This document shows positions 28,123 through 37,524 of a DNA stretch of 64,000 bases, piece after piece. Numbering within the stretch: the stretch's first letter is position 1; each line of letters begins with the position of its first letter. Location of the stretch: assembly GCF_002979475.1 (NCBI RefSeq), contig NZ_PCOY01000001.1, forward strand, positions 186,001 through 250,000, written 5' to 3'. Position numbers and translations under genes: made by a program. This stretch comes from Microbacterium sp. MYb62. GTDB taxonomy: Bacteria; Actinomycetota; Actinomycetes; Actinomycetales; Microbacteriaceae. The notes under the pieces were generated by a model. The model saw nothing but the letters and a program-made list of their open reading frames with translations, made no database searches and was not told the origin of the DNA.

Positions 28123-28785
28123 TCAGTCGGTGTCGAGCGCCGCCACGAGCCGCTCCTCCGCCGAGGAGAGGTGCGCGTCGAGGAGGGCAGCCGCGCGATC
28201 GGCGTCTCCCGAGGCGACGGCGTCGAGGATTTCGGCGTGCTGCGCGGCGATCACCGACGCGTCGAGCAGTCGCCGCCCCTGCACCTGAGCCATGCACAGG
28301 CGCACCTCGTCGAGCACGCTGCGGTACATGCGACCGGTGCGCTCGCTCTCGAGGGCGTCGATGAGAGCCGTGTGGAAGCGCAGGTCGGGGTCGACCGTCG
28401 CCGGATCGGGTCCCGGAGGCATCCCGAGGATCTCGGCATTGGCGTCGAGTGCCGCCGGCGGCACGGTCCTGGTCGCCGCGAGGTCCCGCAGCGCCGCACT
28501 CTCCAGGCGGGCTCTGGTGCGGTACACGTCCCGCACGGTCTCGGGATCGATCCCGACCACCCGGGCGCTCCGATGCGCCGTCCGGGCGAGGAGACCGCTC
28601 GCCACGAGCTGCTCGATCGCGGCTTTCGCACTCGGCCTCGCCACACCGAACGTCTGCGACACCGCGGCTTCCGTGACGGGGTCGCCCGACCGGATCTCCC
28701 CGCTGAGGATCCGTCGTCGCAGTCGGGCGGTGACGGCATCCACCACGCCGATGATCCCGAGCGGCGCCTCCGAGGTCGTGGTCAT
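28123..28785 (-). CDS. GntR-family transcriptional regulator (FCD subfamily)
   Basis: A 220-residue regulator. The winged helix-turn-helix occupies residues 15-75 (RLRRRILSGEIRSGDPVTEAAVSQTFGVARPSAKAAIEQLVASGLL), with the GVAR recognition helix of FadR-like proteins. The FCD ligand domain follows (residues 85-210) with metal-site-like DLRFHTALID and HAEILDAVASGD. FCD regulators commonly sense lactate, glycolate or gluconate. The gene diverges from the FAD/Fe-S dehydrogenase 73 bp away, with a perfect palindrome between, so it is the obvious regulator of that gene. Confidence 0.88.
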   Translation of the reverse strand: MTTTSEAPLGIIGVVDAVTARLRRRILSGEIRSGDPVTEAAVSQTFGVARPSAKAAIEQLVASGLLARTAHRSARVVGIDPETVRDVYRTRARLESAALRDLAATRTVPPAALDANAEILGMPPGPDPATVDPDLRFHTALIDALESERTGRMYRSVLDEVRLCMAQVQGRRLLDASVIAAQHAEILDAVASGDADRAAALLDAHLSSAEERLVAALDTD

Positions 28786-28822
28786 CCGGTCAGCCTATCG
28801 AAGCCGAGACAACTCGGTACAC

Positions 28823-28833
28823 TTGTCTGACAA
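28823..28833. promoter_or_regulatory. FadR/LldR-type operator TTGTCTGACAA
   Basis: An 11-bp perfect palindrome with one central base, matching the TNGTNNNACNA core bound by FCD-type GntR proteins such as LldR. It begins at the last T of the TACACT hexamer (28818-28823), a likely -10 box of the dehydrogenase gene, and ends 25 bp before its GTG. Repressor binding there would block transcription. Confidence 0.65.
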
Positions 28834-28858
28834 TCTTTCGACGGAGCAGAGGAGCACC

Positions 28859-31693
28859 GTGCCGACCACCCTCGCCGAACCGCTGGACCCCGCCCTGCTG
28901 GGCTCCGCGACACAGGTCCACTCCCGTTCGATCGATCGCTTCGCCCGGGCGCACGACGCCTCCCACTACCTGCTCATCCCTGACGCCGTGCTCTCCCCCG
29001 CGGATGCCGAAGGCGTCGCGCGCGCGTTCGGCGCGGTCCGTGCCGCGGGGCGCACCCTCACCTTCCGCTCCGGCGGCACGAGCCTGTCAGGACAGAGCGT
29101 GAGCGACGACATCCTCGTCGACACGCGCAGCAACTTCCGCGACATCCGGGTGGAGGACGACGGCGCCCTGGTGCGCGTCGGCCCAGGAGCGACCGTGCGT
29201 CAGGTCAACACCCGGCTCACGCGGTACCGCCGCAAGCTCGGCCCCGACCCGGCGAGCGAGATCGCCTGCACGATCGGCGGAGTCGTCGCGAACAACTCCA
29301 GCGGCATGGCGTGCGGCATCACCGAGAACTCCTACCGGACCATCGACTCGATGACGATCGTGCTCCCCAGCGGCACGATCCTCGACACCGGCCGTCCTGA
29401 CGCGAACGAGATGCTGCGCGCCGTGGAGCCGGCGATCGCCGACGGCCTGCTCGCCCTGCGGGCTCGTCTGCTCGCATCGCCGGAGCACGTGGCGTTCCTC
29501 CGCCTGCAGTTCTCCATGAAGAACACCATGGGGTACGGGCTCAACGCGCTGCTCGACTTCGACGACCCTGTGCGCATCCTGGAACACCTCATCATCGGCT
29601 CGGAGGGCACACTGGCCTTCGTCGCCGAGGCACGGTTCCGCACGATCGAGGTGCGCCCGTCCATCGCGACCGGGCTGCTCGTGTTCGAGGACCTTTCCGC
29701 CGCGATGACCGCGCTCCCCGACCTGACCCGGCTCGGCCTCGCCACGATCGAGCTGATGGACGCCGCGTCGCTGCGCGTCGCGCAAGGGCTGAGCGACGTC
29801 CCGGCGGCCATCGCCGAGATCGAGGTCCGAGGACACGCCGCTCTTCTCGTCGAGGTCCATGCCGCCGACGCGGATTCGCTCGCGGAGGCCGGCACCGCCG
29901 CGCAGGCGCACTTCGAGGCGCTGCCGCTGGCCGTGGCACCGCGTCTGACCACGGATGCGGGCGAGCGTGCCGCGCTGTGGCACGTCCGCAAGGGCCTGTA
30001 CACCGCCGTTGCCGGCGCCCGGCCTTCCGGGACCACGGCGCTGCTGGAGGACATCGTGGTCCCCGTCCCTCGTCTGCTCCACACCTGTGAGCGGCTCATC
30101 GAGCTGTTCGCGGAACACGGCTACGAGGGTTCGGTCATCTTCGGGCACGCCAAGGACGGCAACGTCCATTTCCTCCTCAACGAGCGCTTCGACGACGCCG
30201 ACAGCGTCGCGCGCTATCGGCGCTTCACCGACGACCTGGTCGACCTCGTGCTCGCGCAGCAGGGGTCACTGAAGGCCGAGCACGGAACCGGACGCATCAT
30301 GGCGCCGTTCGTGCGACGCCAGTACGGCGACGAACTCACCGACATGATGTGGGAGATCAAGGGCCTGCTCGACCCGGACGGCATCCTCAATCCGGGCGTC
30401 GTGCTCTCGGACGATCCCGACTCGTACCTGCACGACCTCAAGCGTGTGCCCACGGTCGAGAACGAGGTCGACCGCTGCGTCGAGTGCGGATACTGCGAGC
30501 CGGCGTGCCCGAGCAAGAGCATCACGCTCACCCCCCGTCAGCGCATCGTCATCCGTCGCGACATGGCGTGGGCCGAGGAACAGGGCGACACCGAGCTGCT
30601 GCGAGACCTGCAGAAGGACTACGACTACGACGGCGTGCAGACCTGCGCGGTCGACGGCATGTGCGGCGTCGCCTGCCCCGTCGACATCAACACCGGCGAT
30701 CTCGTGCGCCGTCTGCGGTCCGAGCAGTCGAAGGCGGTCGAGGGCGCCGTGTGGGGCACCGCCGCCAAGCATTGGGGCACGGTCACCCGCGCCGGCGGAA
30801 TCGCGCTCACGGTCGCCGACGCCCTGCCGGCTCCCCTCGTGCGCGGGGTGACACACCTCGGCCGCGCCGTCTTGGGCGCCGACACCGTGCCGCTCTACGA
30901 CCGGGGACTCCCCGGCGGCGGGTCGAAGCCTCCGCATCCCGCTTCGCCGACCGACGCGCAAGCCGTGTTCTTCGGCGCCTGCATCGGCACCATGTTCGGC
31001 GCAGAAGGCGAGAGCCAGGGGTCTCGGGACGCGCTGCGTGCCCTGCTGAACCGCGCCGGCATCCCTGTCGTGATCCCGGAGGAGAACGGCGGCCTGTGCT
31101 GCGGCACACCCTGGAAGTCGAAGGGGCACCTCGACGGCTACGCGCTCATGTCGGAGCGGGTGCTGGACTCGCTCTGGGAGGCGAGCCGCCACGGCGAGCT
31201 CCCCGTGGTGTGCGATGCGGCATCCTGCACCGAGGGGCTGGATGTGATGCTCGCGCAGGCGGTCGCCGAGAACCTCCGCTACGGGGGGCTGCGGATCGAG
31301 GATGCGACGACCTACGTCGCCCGTGAGGTGCTGCCCCGGTTGCGCGTGTCGGCGAAGCTCCCGACGGTCGCCGTGCATCCGACCTGCTCCACGACCGCGC
31401 TCGGAGCGACCGGAGCCCTGACGGCCATCGCCGAGGCCGTGGCCGACGACGTGTTCATCCCCGAGGGCTGGGGCTGCTGCGCCTTCGCCGGCGACCGCGG
31501 CATGCTGCATCCGGAGCTCACCGCGAGCGCGACCGCACAGGAGTCCGCCGAGATCGCCGACGCCGAGAGCACTCGCGGAGGATTCGATGCGTTCGTGTCC
31601 GCCAACCGCACGTGCGAGATCGGCATGACGCGCGCCACCGGCCGTCCCTACCGCCACGTGATCGAGGTGCTCGAGGAGCTCACCCGCCCCTGA
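28859..31693 (+). CDS. Fused FAD-binding/Fe-S oxidoreductase (D-lactate or glycolate dehydrogenase type, GlcD-GlcF fusion)
   Basis: A 944-residue flavoprotein oxidising a 2-hydroxy acid at the membrane side. The FAD_binding_4 domain is at about 40-220 (FRSGGTSLSGQSVSDDILVD; VANNSSGMACGI), followed by the FAD-oxidase C domain to about 530. Two 4Fe-4S clusters follow: CVECGYCEPACP near 540 and CAVDGMCGVACP near 596. The C-terminal CCG domains contain GGLCCGTPW near 747 and GWGCCAFAGDRG near 872. This domain order is that of DLD/GlcD-GlcF fusions. The GTG at 28859 has AGAGGAG upstream. Controlled by the divergent GntR protein in all probability. Confidence 0.9.
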   Translation: MPTTLAEPLDPALLGSATQVHSRSIDRFARAHDASHYLLIPDAVLSPADAEGVARAFGAVRAAGRTLTFRSGGTSLSGQSVSDDILVDTRSNFRDIRVEDDGALVRVGPGATVRQVNTRLTRYRRKLGPDPASEIACTIGGVVANNSSGMACGITENSYRTIDSMTIVLPSGTILDTGRPDANEMLRAVEPAIADGLLALRARLLASPEHVAFLRLQFSMKNTMGYGLNALLDFDDPVRILEHLIIGSEGTLAFVAEARFRTIEVRPSIATGLLVFEDLSAAMTALPDLTRLGLATIELMDAASLRVAQGLSDVPAAIAEIEVRGHAALLVEVHAADADSLAEAGTAAQAHFEALPLAVAPRLTTDAGERAALWHVRKGLYTAVAGARPSGTTALLEDIVVPVPRLLHTCERLIELFAEHGYEGSVIFGHAKDGNVHFLLNERFDDADSVARYRRFTDDLVDLVLAQQGSLKAEHGTGRIMAPFVRRQYGDELTDMMWEIKGLLDPDGILNPGVVLSDDPDSYLHDLKRVPTVENEVDRCVECGYCEPACPSKSITLTPRQRIVIRRDMAWAEEQGDTELLRDLQKDYDYDGVQTCAVDGMCGVACPVDINTGDLVRRLRSEQSKAVEGAVWGTAAKHWGTVTRAGGIALTVADALPAPLVRGVTHLGRAVLGADTVPLYDRGLPGGGSKPPHPASPTDAQAVFFGACIGTMFGAEGESQGSRDALRALLNRAGIPVVIPEENGGLCCGTPWKSKGHLDGYALMSERVLDSLWEASRHGELPVVCDAASCTEGLDVMLAQAVAENLRYGGLRIEDATTYVAREVLPRLRVSAKLPTVAVHPTCSTTALGATGALTAIAEAVADDVFIPEGWGCCAFAGDRGMLHPELTASATAQESAEIADAESTRGGFDAFVSANRTCEIGMTRATGRPYRHVIEVLEELTRP

Positions 31694-31710
31694 TCCCGGG
31701 GAAGATGCAG

Positions 31711-31748
31711 CGAGGGCCTTCTCGGATCGAAATCCGGGAAGGCCCTCG
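31711..31748. terminator. Bidirectional hairpin between the dehydrogenase and fucosidase genes
   Basis: Arms CGAGGGCCTTCTCGGAT (31711-31727) and ATCCGGGAAGGCCCTCG (31732-31748) pair with one T-G wobble around a 4-nt loop, lying between the convergent ends at 31693 and 31766. Confidence 0.75.
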
Positions 31749-31765
31749 TCGTGGTCCGATCCGTC

Positions 31766-33106
31766 TCAGCCTGCGGACAGGACCACGACCGCCTCGTCAC
31801 GCAGACCGGCGGGAATCACCACGACCGTGCTGTCGCCGGCGGACCGCTCCGCCGCGCTGCCGTCCGACCAGCGCAGCTCCGATGCCGCGAGCTCATGCGG
31901 CAGCTCCAGCTCGCCGAGGCGCGGGTCGAGGGCGTGCACGTGCACCGTCGACCCCGTGGTCGTGTATCGACGCGGCGCGCCGGTGCGCTCCCCCATCCGG
32001 ATCCACGGACGCGTGCCGTAGATCGCGTGGCCGTTGGTCTCGAGCCAGGCGCCCAGCTCGCGCATCGCCCGGCGCTGCAGCTCCGGGATCGAGCCGTCGG
32101 CCGCGGGACCCACGTTGATCAACAGGTTGCCGTTCTTCGCGACGACGTCGACGAGCAGGCGGATCAGAGCCGCGCCCGACAGCGAGTGACGCTCGTCCTC
32201 GGCCTGGTTGAAGCCGAACGAGTAGCCGAGGCCGCGCGTCGACTCCCACGGCTCCGGGATGATCTCCGGGATGTCCGTGTACTCGCGCGTCAGGAAGCCG
32301 TGGTACGGCACACCCCAGCGGTCGTTGACCACGCCGTCTGGCACGGCGTCGAAGTAGCGTTCCAGCATCGCCGCGACGGCGTACTCGTCACTCCCCTTGC
32401 CGCCGTCGGGCCAGTCGATGTCGTTCCACAGCACGTCGGGAGAGAAGCGCGAGACCAACTCGTCGAGCTGTGCAGCCGAGTAGCGCGCGAAGTGCTCGTC
32501 GTTGCGACGGAACCGGAAGAGGTCGGTGTCGGACTCGATCGCCGGGAAGTCGCTCACGTGCCAGTCGAGCGCGCCGGAGTAGTAGACGCCGAACTTCGCA
32601 CCCGCCCGACGGGTCGCATCGTGGAACTCCGAGATCAGGTCACGGCGCGGGCCCCGTGCGACCGCGTTGAATCCGGTCGTCGCGGTGTCCCACAGGCAGA
32701 AGCCCTCGTGGTGCTTGGTGGTCGGGACGATGTACTTCGCCCCCGCGCCGACGAGCTCCCCGACGAAAGCATCCGCGTCGAAGGCAGAGGCGTCCCACCG
32801 GTCGGCCAGGTCCTCGTAGGAGGTTCCGGGGCCGAACAGCTGCTGATGCCGCTCCCACGTCGGGCTGCCGGCGATCCGCACCGTATTGCCGTACCACTCC
32901 GCGTACTGATGCCACGCGTAGGCGTCCTCCGTCGGGATGTTCACGCCCTCCCCGTGCTGCACGGCCCACGCGGGCACCGAGTACAGCCCCCAGTGCACGA
33001 AGAAGCCGAGCTTCGCATCGCGGTACCAGTCGGGCACGCCCTGGGTCGGATACGCCGGAGCGCTCGCTCCGAGGTCCGGGCCGGTGCGCTTCTCGAAGTT
33101 CATCAT
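31766..33106 (-). CDS. GH29 alpha-L-fucosidase (first copy)
   Basis: Glycoside hydrolase 29 releasing L-fucose from glycans. The 446 residues contain the family's DWYRDAKLGFFVHWGLYSVP near 26-45, TTKHHEGFCLWD near 130-141, and YYSGALDWHVSD near 172-183. The likely nucleophile Asp lies in SPDVLWNDIDWPDG, near 228. LLINVGPAADGSIP near 352 is also typical. No signal peptide is visible, so the substrate is imported. The ATG at 33106 follows GAGGAG and overlaps the upstream M81 gene by 4 bp; it is the last gene of the transporter operon. Confidence 0.92.
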   Translation of the reverse strand: MMNFEKRTGPDLGASAPAYPTQGVPDWYRDAKLGFFVHWGLYSVPAWAVQHGEGVNIPTEDAYAWHQYAEWYGNTVRIAGSPTWERHQQLFGPGTSYEDLADRWDASAFDADAFVGELVGAGAKYIVPTTKHHEGFCLWDTATTGFNAVARGPRRDLISEFHDATRRAGAKFGVYYSGALDWHVSDFPAIESDTDLFRFRRNDEHFARYSAAQLDELVSRFSPDVLWNDIDWPDGGKGSDEYAVAAMLERYFDAVPDGVVNDRWGVPYHGFLTREYTDIPEIIPEPWESTRGLGYSFGFNQAEDERHSLSGAALIRLLVDVVAKNGNLLINVGPAADGSIPELQRRAMRELGAWLETNGHAIYGTRPWIRMGERTGAPRRYTTTGSTVHVHALDPRLGELELPHELAASELRWSDGSAAERSAGDSTVVVIPAGLRDEAVVVLSAG

Positions 33107-34680
33107 GCGTTCTGCTCCTCAGAGGTTTCGCGGCGGACGACGACCGCGGTCAGGTCGGGGTTCCCGTGCGGGTCGAACGGATAGACGCCGGTCCGCAACC
33201 GGTGGTGGCCGAGACGCAGGAGGTCCTGGTCGACCCCGCCCGGAGTCAGCGCGAGGGTCCAGCCCTCGGCGAGGTCGTACAGCTCGGGCTCGAGGTAGCC
33301 GATCTTCACCACGACGATGTCTGCCGTCGTGGGCTCCAGCCCCAGCATCCGGAAGTCCGAGAGATGGTGGAAGGGCTTGCGACGCTCGGTGATGATCGCG
33401 TGCAGACCTCCCACCACGATCACGGCCTGCGTCCCTGCATCCGGGTCACCTTCCGTGACGGAGAACACGGTTCCGGTGAACGTCACGGGGCCGTGCGGAC
33501 CCGCATCGATCCTGGCACCCGCCTCGAGCGTGATGGGGGCGCCGACCCCCGCGGCGACCGCCTGCGCGACGGCCCCACGGTCGAAGATCGAGGCGACCAG
33601 CGTGGTGCGGCTGCCGTCGGTGAGCTCGGGCCGCTCGAGCAGGTGCGCGAGCGTCCAGGTGACGTCACCGGCGCCGCCCGCGGTCGGGTTGTCGCCGGAA
33701 TCGGAGATCAGGTACGGATGCGGGGCGCCCGGAGCGAGGGCTTTCTCGAGTGCATCGTCGAGCGAACCCGTCTCGGCCACGAAGACGAAGTCCTCGCGGG
33801 CGTCCCAGAACATCCGCGCGACCCGTTCGGCCTCGCGGGCGATCAGCTCCTCGTCGTCGCCGGTGACCACGACGTACGCCTGGCAGCGCGGCTCATCCGC
33901 CCATGCGTAGCCGATCCAGACCGAGGCGTCGACGACACCGGGCATCGCCTCGATCTCGGGCAGTTGCGCGTAGATCCCGCGCGCGGGCTCCAGCCGGGTG
34001 CTGGTCTTCTCACCGGGCAGCAGCACGGGAACCGGCACCCACGCCGTGTAGGGTCGGCGGCGCAGCGGGTCGGCTCCATACGGTCCCCGCAGTCGCGCGA
34101 GCAGGTTCCACACCGCCCGCTCCTTGGTGTTCATCCAGTCCTCGTGGGGAGCCATCCGGTAGCACGTCAGCAGATCGACCGCGTCACGCAGCACCTCCGA
34201 GACGTTGCCGTGCAGGTCCATCGAGGTCGACACGAGCGTGTCGGGTCCGAGCGCCGAGCGCACGGCGAGTGCGAGATCGCCCTCGGCGTCATCCATTCCG
34301 ACGACGCTCATCGCACCGTGGATGTCGAAGAAGAACCCGTCGAAGGGTCCCTGCTCGCGGATCCCGGCGATGATCGCCTCCTTCATCCGCCGATAGGTCT
34401 CCGGAGCCACGGCACCACCCGGCAGGGACCGGCCGTGGGTGAGCGGGACCCACTCGGCGGCGGCGGCGAGCTCACGCCCTTCGTCGAGGAACGGGTAGTA
34501 CGCCCGCAGCGTCTCGCCGGTACGGACGGTGAAGGCCTCGTCACCGGAGATGTGCGGCGAGAACGTACTCGACTCGATGGAGATCCCGGCGATGCTGATC
34601 CGGGGCTTCGGCAGTCCGCCTTCGGCGACGGTCGGAAGCGGACCCATCCAGATCTCGTGGGCTTCGGGACGTGCGGTCAC
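33103..34680 (-). CDS. M81-family metallopeptidase-like protein (MlrC/microcystinase C family)
   Basis: A 525-residue MlrC-type protein. Its N-terminal domain (DUF1485) has RISIAGISIESSTFSPH near 27-43, DGFFFDIHGAM near 114-124 and STSMDLHGNVSEVL near 150-163. The C-terminal domain has DSGDNPTAGGAGDVTWTLAHLL near 327-348 and HLSDFRMLGLEPTTADIVVVK. His, Asp and Asn residues in these stretches are candidate zinc ligands. Family proteins outside microcystin degraders are common in sugar- and opine-uptake operons, with unknown substrates. The GTG at 34680 has AAGGAG upstream. It sits between a ROK kinase and a fucosidase. Confidence 0.88.
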   Translation of the reverse strand: MTARPEAHEIWMGPLPTVAEGGLPKPRISIAGISIESSTFSPHISGDEAFTVRTGETLRAYYPFLDEGRELAAAAEWVPLTHGRSLPGGAVAPETYRRMKEAIIAGIREQGPFDGFFFDIHGAMSVVGMDDAEGDLALAVRSALGPDTLVSTSMDLHGNVSEVLRDAVDLLTCYRMAPHEDWMNTKERAVWNLLARLRGPYGADPLRRRPYTAWVPVPVLLPGEKTSTRLEPARGIYAQLPEIEAMPGVVDASVWIGYAWADEPRCQAYVVVTGDDEELIAREAERVARMFWDAREDFVFVAETGSLDDALEKALAPGAPHPYLISDSGDNPTAGGAGDVTWTLAHLLERPELTDGSRTTLVASIFDRGAVAQAVAAGVGAPITLEAGARIDAGPHGPVTFTGTVFSVTEGDPDAGTQAVIVVGGLHAIITERRKPFHHLSDFRMLGLEPTTADIVVVKIGYLEPELYDLAEGWTLALTPGGVDQDLLRLGHHRLRTGVYPFDPHGNPDLTAVVVRRETSEEQNA

Positions 34681-34713
34681 GTGAGGTGCTCCTTTTCGGT
34701 GCGAGGGTCGGAC

Positions 34714-35688
34714 TCAGTGTGCCCCCGCCGGCGCGAGGGCGCGGCGGGCGGTCTCGATGGCGCCGAGGGCGACCGCGTCGGAACCGAGGACGGCGGGGAT
34801 GATGCGCAGCGGGATGCCGGACACGGGCGAGTCCGTGCCCAGCGTGCGAGCGATCGCGGGCTCGAGAAGGTCCCAGGCGGCGGTGACCCCTCCCCCGACG
34901 ATCGCGCAGGGCAGATCGAGGATCGTGGCGGCGCTGGCGCAGGCGAGGGCGAGCGCGCGGCCGGCGGCGTCGAAGACCGCGATCGCATCGGCGTCCCCGT
35001 TGCGGGCCCGATCGGCGACCTCGCGGGCGTCGGTCACCGTGCCGTCCGTGCGCTCCTGATAGCGCAGCGCGATCGACGTGCCGGAGGCCAGCGTCTCGAG
35101 GTGCCCGATCTGGCCGCAGGTGCATACCAGCTCGCTGTACCCCGGCGTGTGTCCGATCTCGCCCGCCGCACCGTGCGGGCCGTGATGGAGGTCGCCGTCG
35201 ATGAGGAGGGCCCCACCGACTCCGGTGCCGAGCATCACTCCGAGCACGTCCTGCTCGCCCCGCCCTGCGGCAGCGACCTCGCCGAGAAGGAAGGCGTTCA
35301 CGTCGTTCTCGACGCGCACCGGAATCCCGAGACGGGTCTCCAGCTCGTCCGCGAGCGGGAAGCCCGCCCACCCCACGAAGGTCGCGGATGCCGCGCGGAT
35401 GGTGCCTGTCTCGTGGTCGATGACTCCGGCGGCGCCGACTCCGGCGGCGGCGAGCGACACGTCGACCTCCGCGGCGAGAGCCCTCGCGAGCTCGGCGGCG
35501 GCGTCCGCCATCGCGCCGCCGCCGAGCGCGGCCGGCGCCGGGACGCTGCCTCTGGCGAGCACCGTCCCCTCGGCGTTCACGAGGAGAGCGGCGATCTTGG
35601 TGCCGCCGATGTCGATACCGACCAGTCCGTTCTCGCGGGTCGTGTGACTGTCGATGGGCATGGTGGTCCCGTGTTCCTGACCGATCAT
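34714..35688 (-). CDS. ROK-family sugar kinase
   Basis: ATP-dependent hexokinase of the ROK family, 324 residues. The phosphate-binding motif VGIDIGGTKIAALL is near 23-36, VENDVNAFLLGEV near 127-139, the ROK signature region GVMLGTGVGGALLIDG near 150-165, HGAAGEIGHTPG with zinc-associated CTCGQIGHLETLASG near 175-205. The ATG at 35688 begins 2 bp after the upstream permease stop; an ATG at 35661 with GGGA upstream is the alternative. Its probable substrate is an aldohexose (glucose, mannose or an N-acetyl sugar), not L-fucose. Confidence 0.9.
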   Translation of the reverse strand: MIGQEHGTTMPIDSHTTRENGLVGIDIGGTKIAALLVNAEGTVLARGSVPAPAALGGGAMADAAAELARALAAEVDVSLAAAGVGAAGVIDHETGTIRAASATFVGWAGFPLADELETRLGIPVRVENDVNAFLLGEVAAAGRGEQDVLGVMLGTGVGGALLIDGDLHHGPHGAAGEIGHTPGYSELVCTCGQIGHLETLASGTSIALRYQERTDGTVTDAREVADRARNGDADAIAVFDAAGRALALACASAATILDLPCAIVGGGVTAAWDLLEPAIARTLGTDSPVSGIPLRIIPAVLGSDAVALGAIETARRALAPAGAH

Positions 35689-35690
35689 GC

Positions 35691-36608
35691 TCAGCGTCCG
35701 CCCAGTCCTGCCATCGCGATGCCCTTGACGAGGTGCTTCTGCAGCACGATCACGAGCAGGGTGGTGGGGATCATCGAGATGATCGCCGCGGCCATCTGCA
35801 GATCCCACCGCGTGCCGGTGAGACCCGAGAAGCTCGCCAGACCGATCGGGAGCGTGCCATGGGCGTTGTAGTCGACGGTCACGATGAGTGGCCAGAGGTA
35901 ACTGTTCCAGAAGGACAGGAAGGTGAACACCGAGAGCACGGCGACCGCGGACTTCGCCAGCGGCAGGATGATCTGCACGAAGGTGCGGACGGGTCCTGCC
36001 CCGTCGACGCGCGCGGCCTCCTCGAGCTCGTACGGGATGCCACGGAAGAACTGGCGCATCAGGAACGTGCCGAACGCGGTGAACGCGAACGGGAAGATCA
36101 GCGCCTGGTAGGTGTCGACCCAGTCGAACCACTGCATGACCTGGAACATCGGGATGACGAGCACTTCGGCAGGGACCATGAGGGTCGCCAGGAAGAGCAC
36201 GAAGACCGCGTCCCTCCCCTTCCAGCGCAGGCGGCCGAAGGCGTATCCGGCGGTGGTCGAGACGAAGAGGACCACGAGCGTGCCGGCGATCGCGACGAAG
36301 AACGAGTTCCCGATGTACGTGAGGAACGGCCCGTAGGCGAACACATCGAGGAAGTTCGTCCAGCGCACCTCGGAGGCGATCAGCGTGGGCGGCATGGTGA
36401 ACATCTCGGAGTTCGGCTTGAGCGCCGAGAAGAACGCGTACACGATGGGCGACACGAAGATCGCGGCCGCGAGATACACGAGCACGTGGGCGATGACCAG
36501 GCGCACGCGCTCCGGCCCGCTCAGCGGTGCACGCGTGCGTCCGGTGCGCTCGACCTCGACGTGCTCGTCGTCGAGGACGACGGATGCCGTCGACAGATCA
36601 GTGCTCAT
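35691..36608 (-). CDS. ABC transporter permease for carbohydrates (MalG-type)
   Basis: Inner-membrane subunit of a CUT1 sugar importer, 305 residues and six membrane segments. The EAA cytoplasmic loop, EEAARVDGAGPVRTFVQIILP near residues 200-220, contacts the ATPase. The N-terminus is a hydrophilic 30 residues followed by VYLAAAIFVSPIVYAFFSALK. No ATPase gene lies in the window; CUT1 systems often share an MsiK-type ATPase encoded elsewhere in actinobacteria. It overlaps the upstream permease by 11 bp. Confidence 0.93.
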   Translation of the reverse strand: MSTDLSTASVVLDDEHVEVERTGRTRAPLSGPERVRLVIAHVLVYLAAAIFVSPIVYAFFSALKPNSEMFTMPPTLIASEVRWTNFLDVFAYGPFLTYIGNSFFVAIAGTLVVLFVSTTAGYAFGRLRWKGRDAVFVLFLATLMVPAEVLVIPMFQVMQWFDWVDTYQALIFPFAFTAFGTFLMRQFFRGIPYELEEAARVDGAGPVRTFVQIILPLAKSAVAVLSVFTFLSFWNSYLWPLIVTVDYNAHGTLPIGLASFSGLTGTRWDLQMAAAIISMIPTTLLVIVLQKHLVKGIAMAGLGGR

Positions 36609-37503
36609 AGTGCACCCACTTCTTCTGCGCGCCGAACTGCAGCGCCGTGATCACGATGATGAGGGCGAAGAGGATCCACGCACCGGCGGCCGCGAGACCC
36701 AACTCCTGGAACTTGAAACCCTGGTTGTAGATGAACTGCACCAGAGGCTGCGTGGCGTTTCCCGGACCTCCGCCGGTGAGCAGCTGCGGCTGCACGAAGA
36801 CCTGGAGCGCGGTGATCATCGTCATGATCGTCGCGAAGAAGATCGCCGGCGAGATCATCGGGATGACGATGCCGAGCTGCATGCGCAGTCCGCTCGCGCC
36901 GTCGATGCGCGCCGCCTCCATGACCGACTCGGGAAGCTGCTCGAGCGCCGCCGAGAAGATGAGCATGTTGTAGCCGACGCCCTGCCACACGCTCATGACG
37001 ACGACCATGATCATCGCCCACTGCGGGTCTGCGAGGAAGTTCGGCAGCGTGACGCCGAACCAGCTCTCGGCGGCGCCGTTGAACAGCCCCTGCGGCTGGA
37101 GCAGCATCTTCCACACCAGCACGTTCGCCACCATCGGTGTCACGACCGGGATGAAGAACAGGACGCGCAGTGCGCCGCGCCCGCGGATCCGCGGAGCGAG
37201 CGCCATCGCGAGGACGAGTGAGAGGCCCACGTTCAGCGGGACGTAGAGGATCGTGAACACCGCGGTGTTCCGCAGCGCCGGCCAGAAATCGGGGCTGGAG
37301 GTGAACAGGCGGATGTAGTTGTCGATTCCGATGAAGGTCTTCTCGCCGAACGTCGGCCAGTCGAAGAAGCTCATCACGATGGAGAGCACGACGGGCACGA
37401 CGGTGAACACGGCGAGGCCCGCCAGGGCCGGGGTTGCGAACCCCAGCGCCTGACGGCCCTCTGCCTTGGCGAGAGACCTCCGACGTCGCACGTTGGTGGT
37501 CAT
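36598..37503 (-). CDS. ABC transporter permease for carbohydrates (MalF-type)
   Basis: Second membrane subunit of the CUT1 importer, 301 residues. The EAA loop reads MEAARIDGASGLRMQLGIVIP near residues 204-225, and FFIPVVTPMVANVLVWKMLL lies before it. ATG at 37503 is used; a GTG at 37506 is one codon earlier, both following AGGAAG. It pairs with the MalG-type subunit downstream and with the binding lipoprotein 21 bp upstream. Confidence 0.93.
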   Translation of the reverse strand: MTTNVRRRRSLAKAEGRQALGFATPALAGLAVFTVVPVVLSIVMSFFDWPTFGEKTFIGIDNYIRLFTSSPDFWPALRNTAVFTILYVPLNVGLSLVLAMALAPRIRGRGALRVLFFIPVVTPMVANVLVWKMLLQPQGLFNGAAESWFGVTLPNFLADPQWAMIMVVVMSVWQGVGYNMLIFSAALEQLPESVMEAARIDGASGLRMQLGIVIPMISPAIFFATIMTMITALQVFVQPQLLTGGGPGNATQPLVQFIYNQGFKFQELGLAAAGAWILFALIIVITALQFGAQKKWVHYEH

Positions 37504-37524
37504 CACTCGTCTTCCTGGATTGCT

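Noticed and set aside
31751..33184. Long plus-strand frame opposite the fucosidase gene
   Set aside because: It is the antisense shadow of a clear GH29 gene; composition is Arg/Val-rich with no domain.
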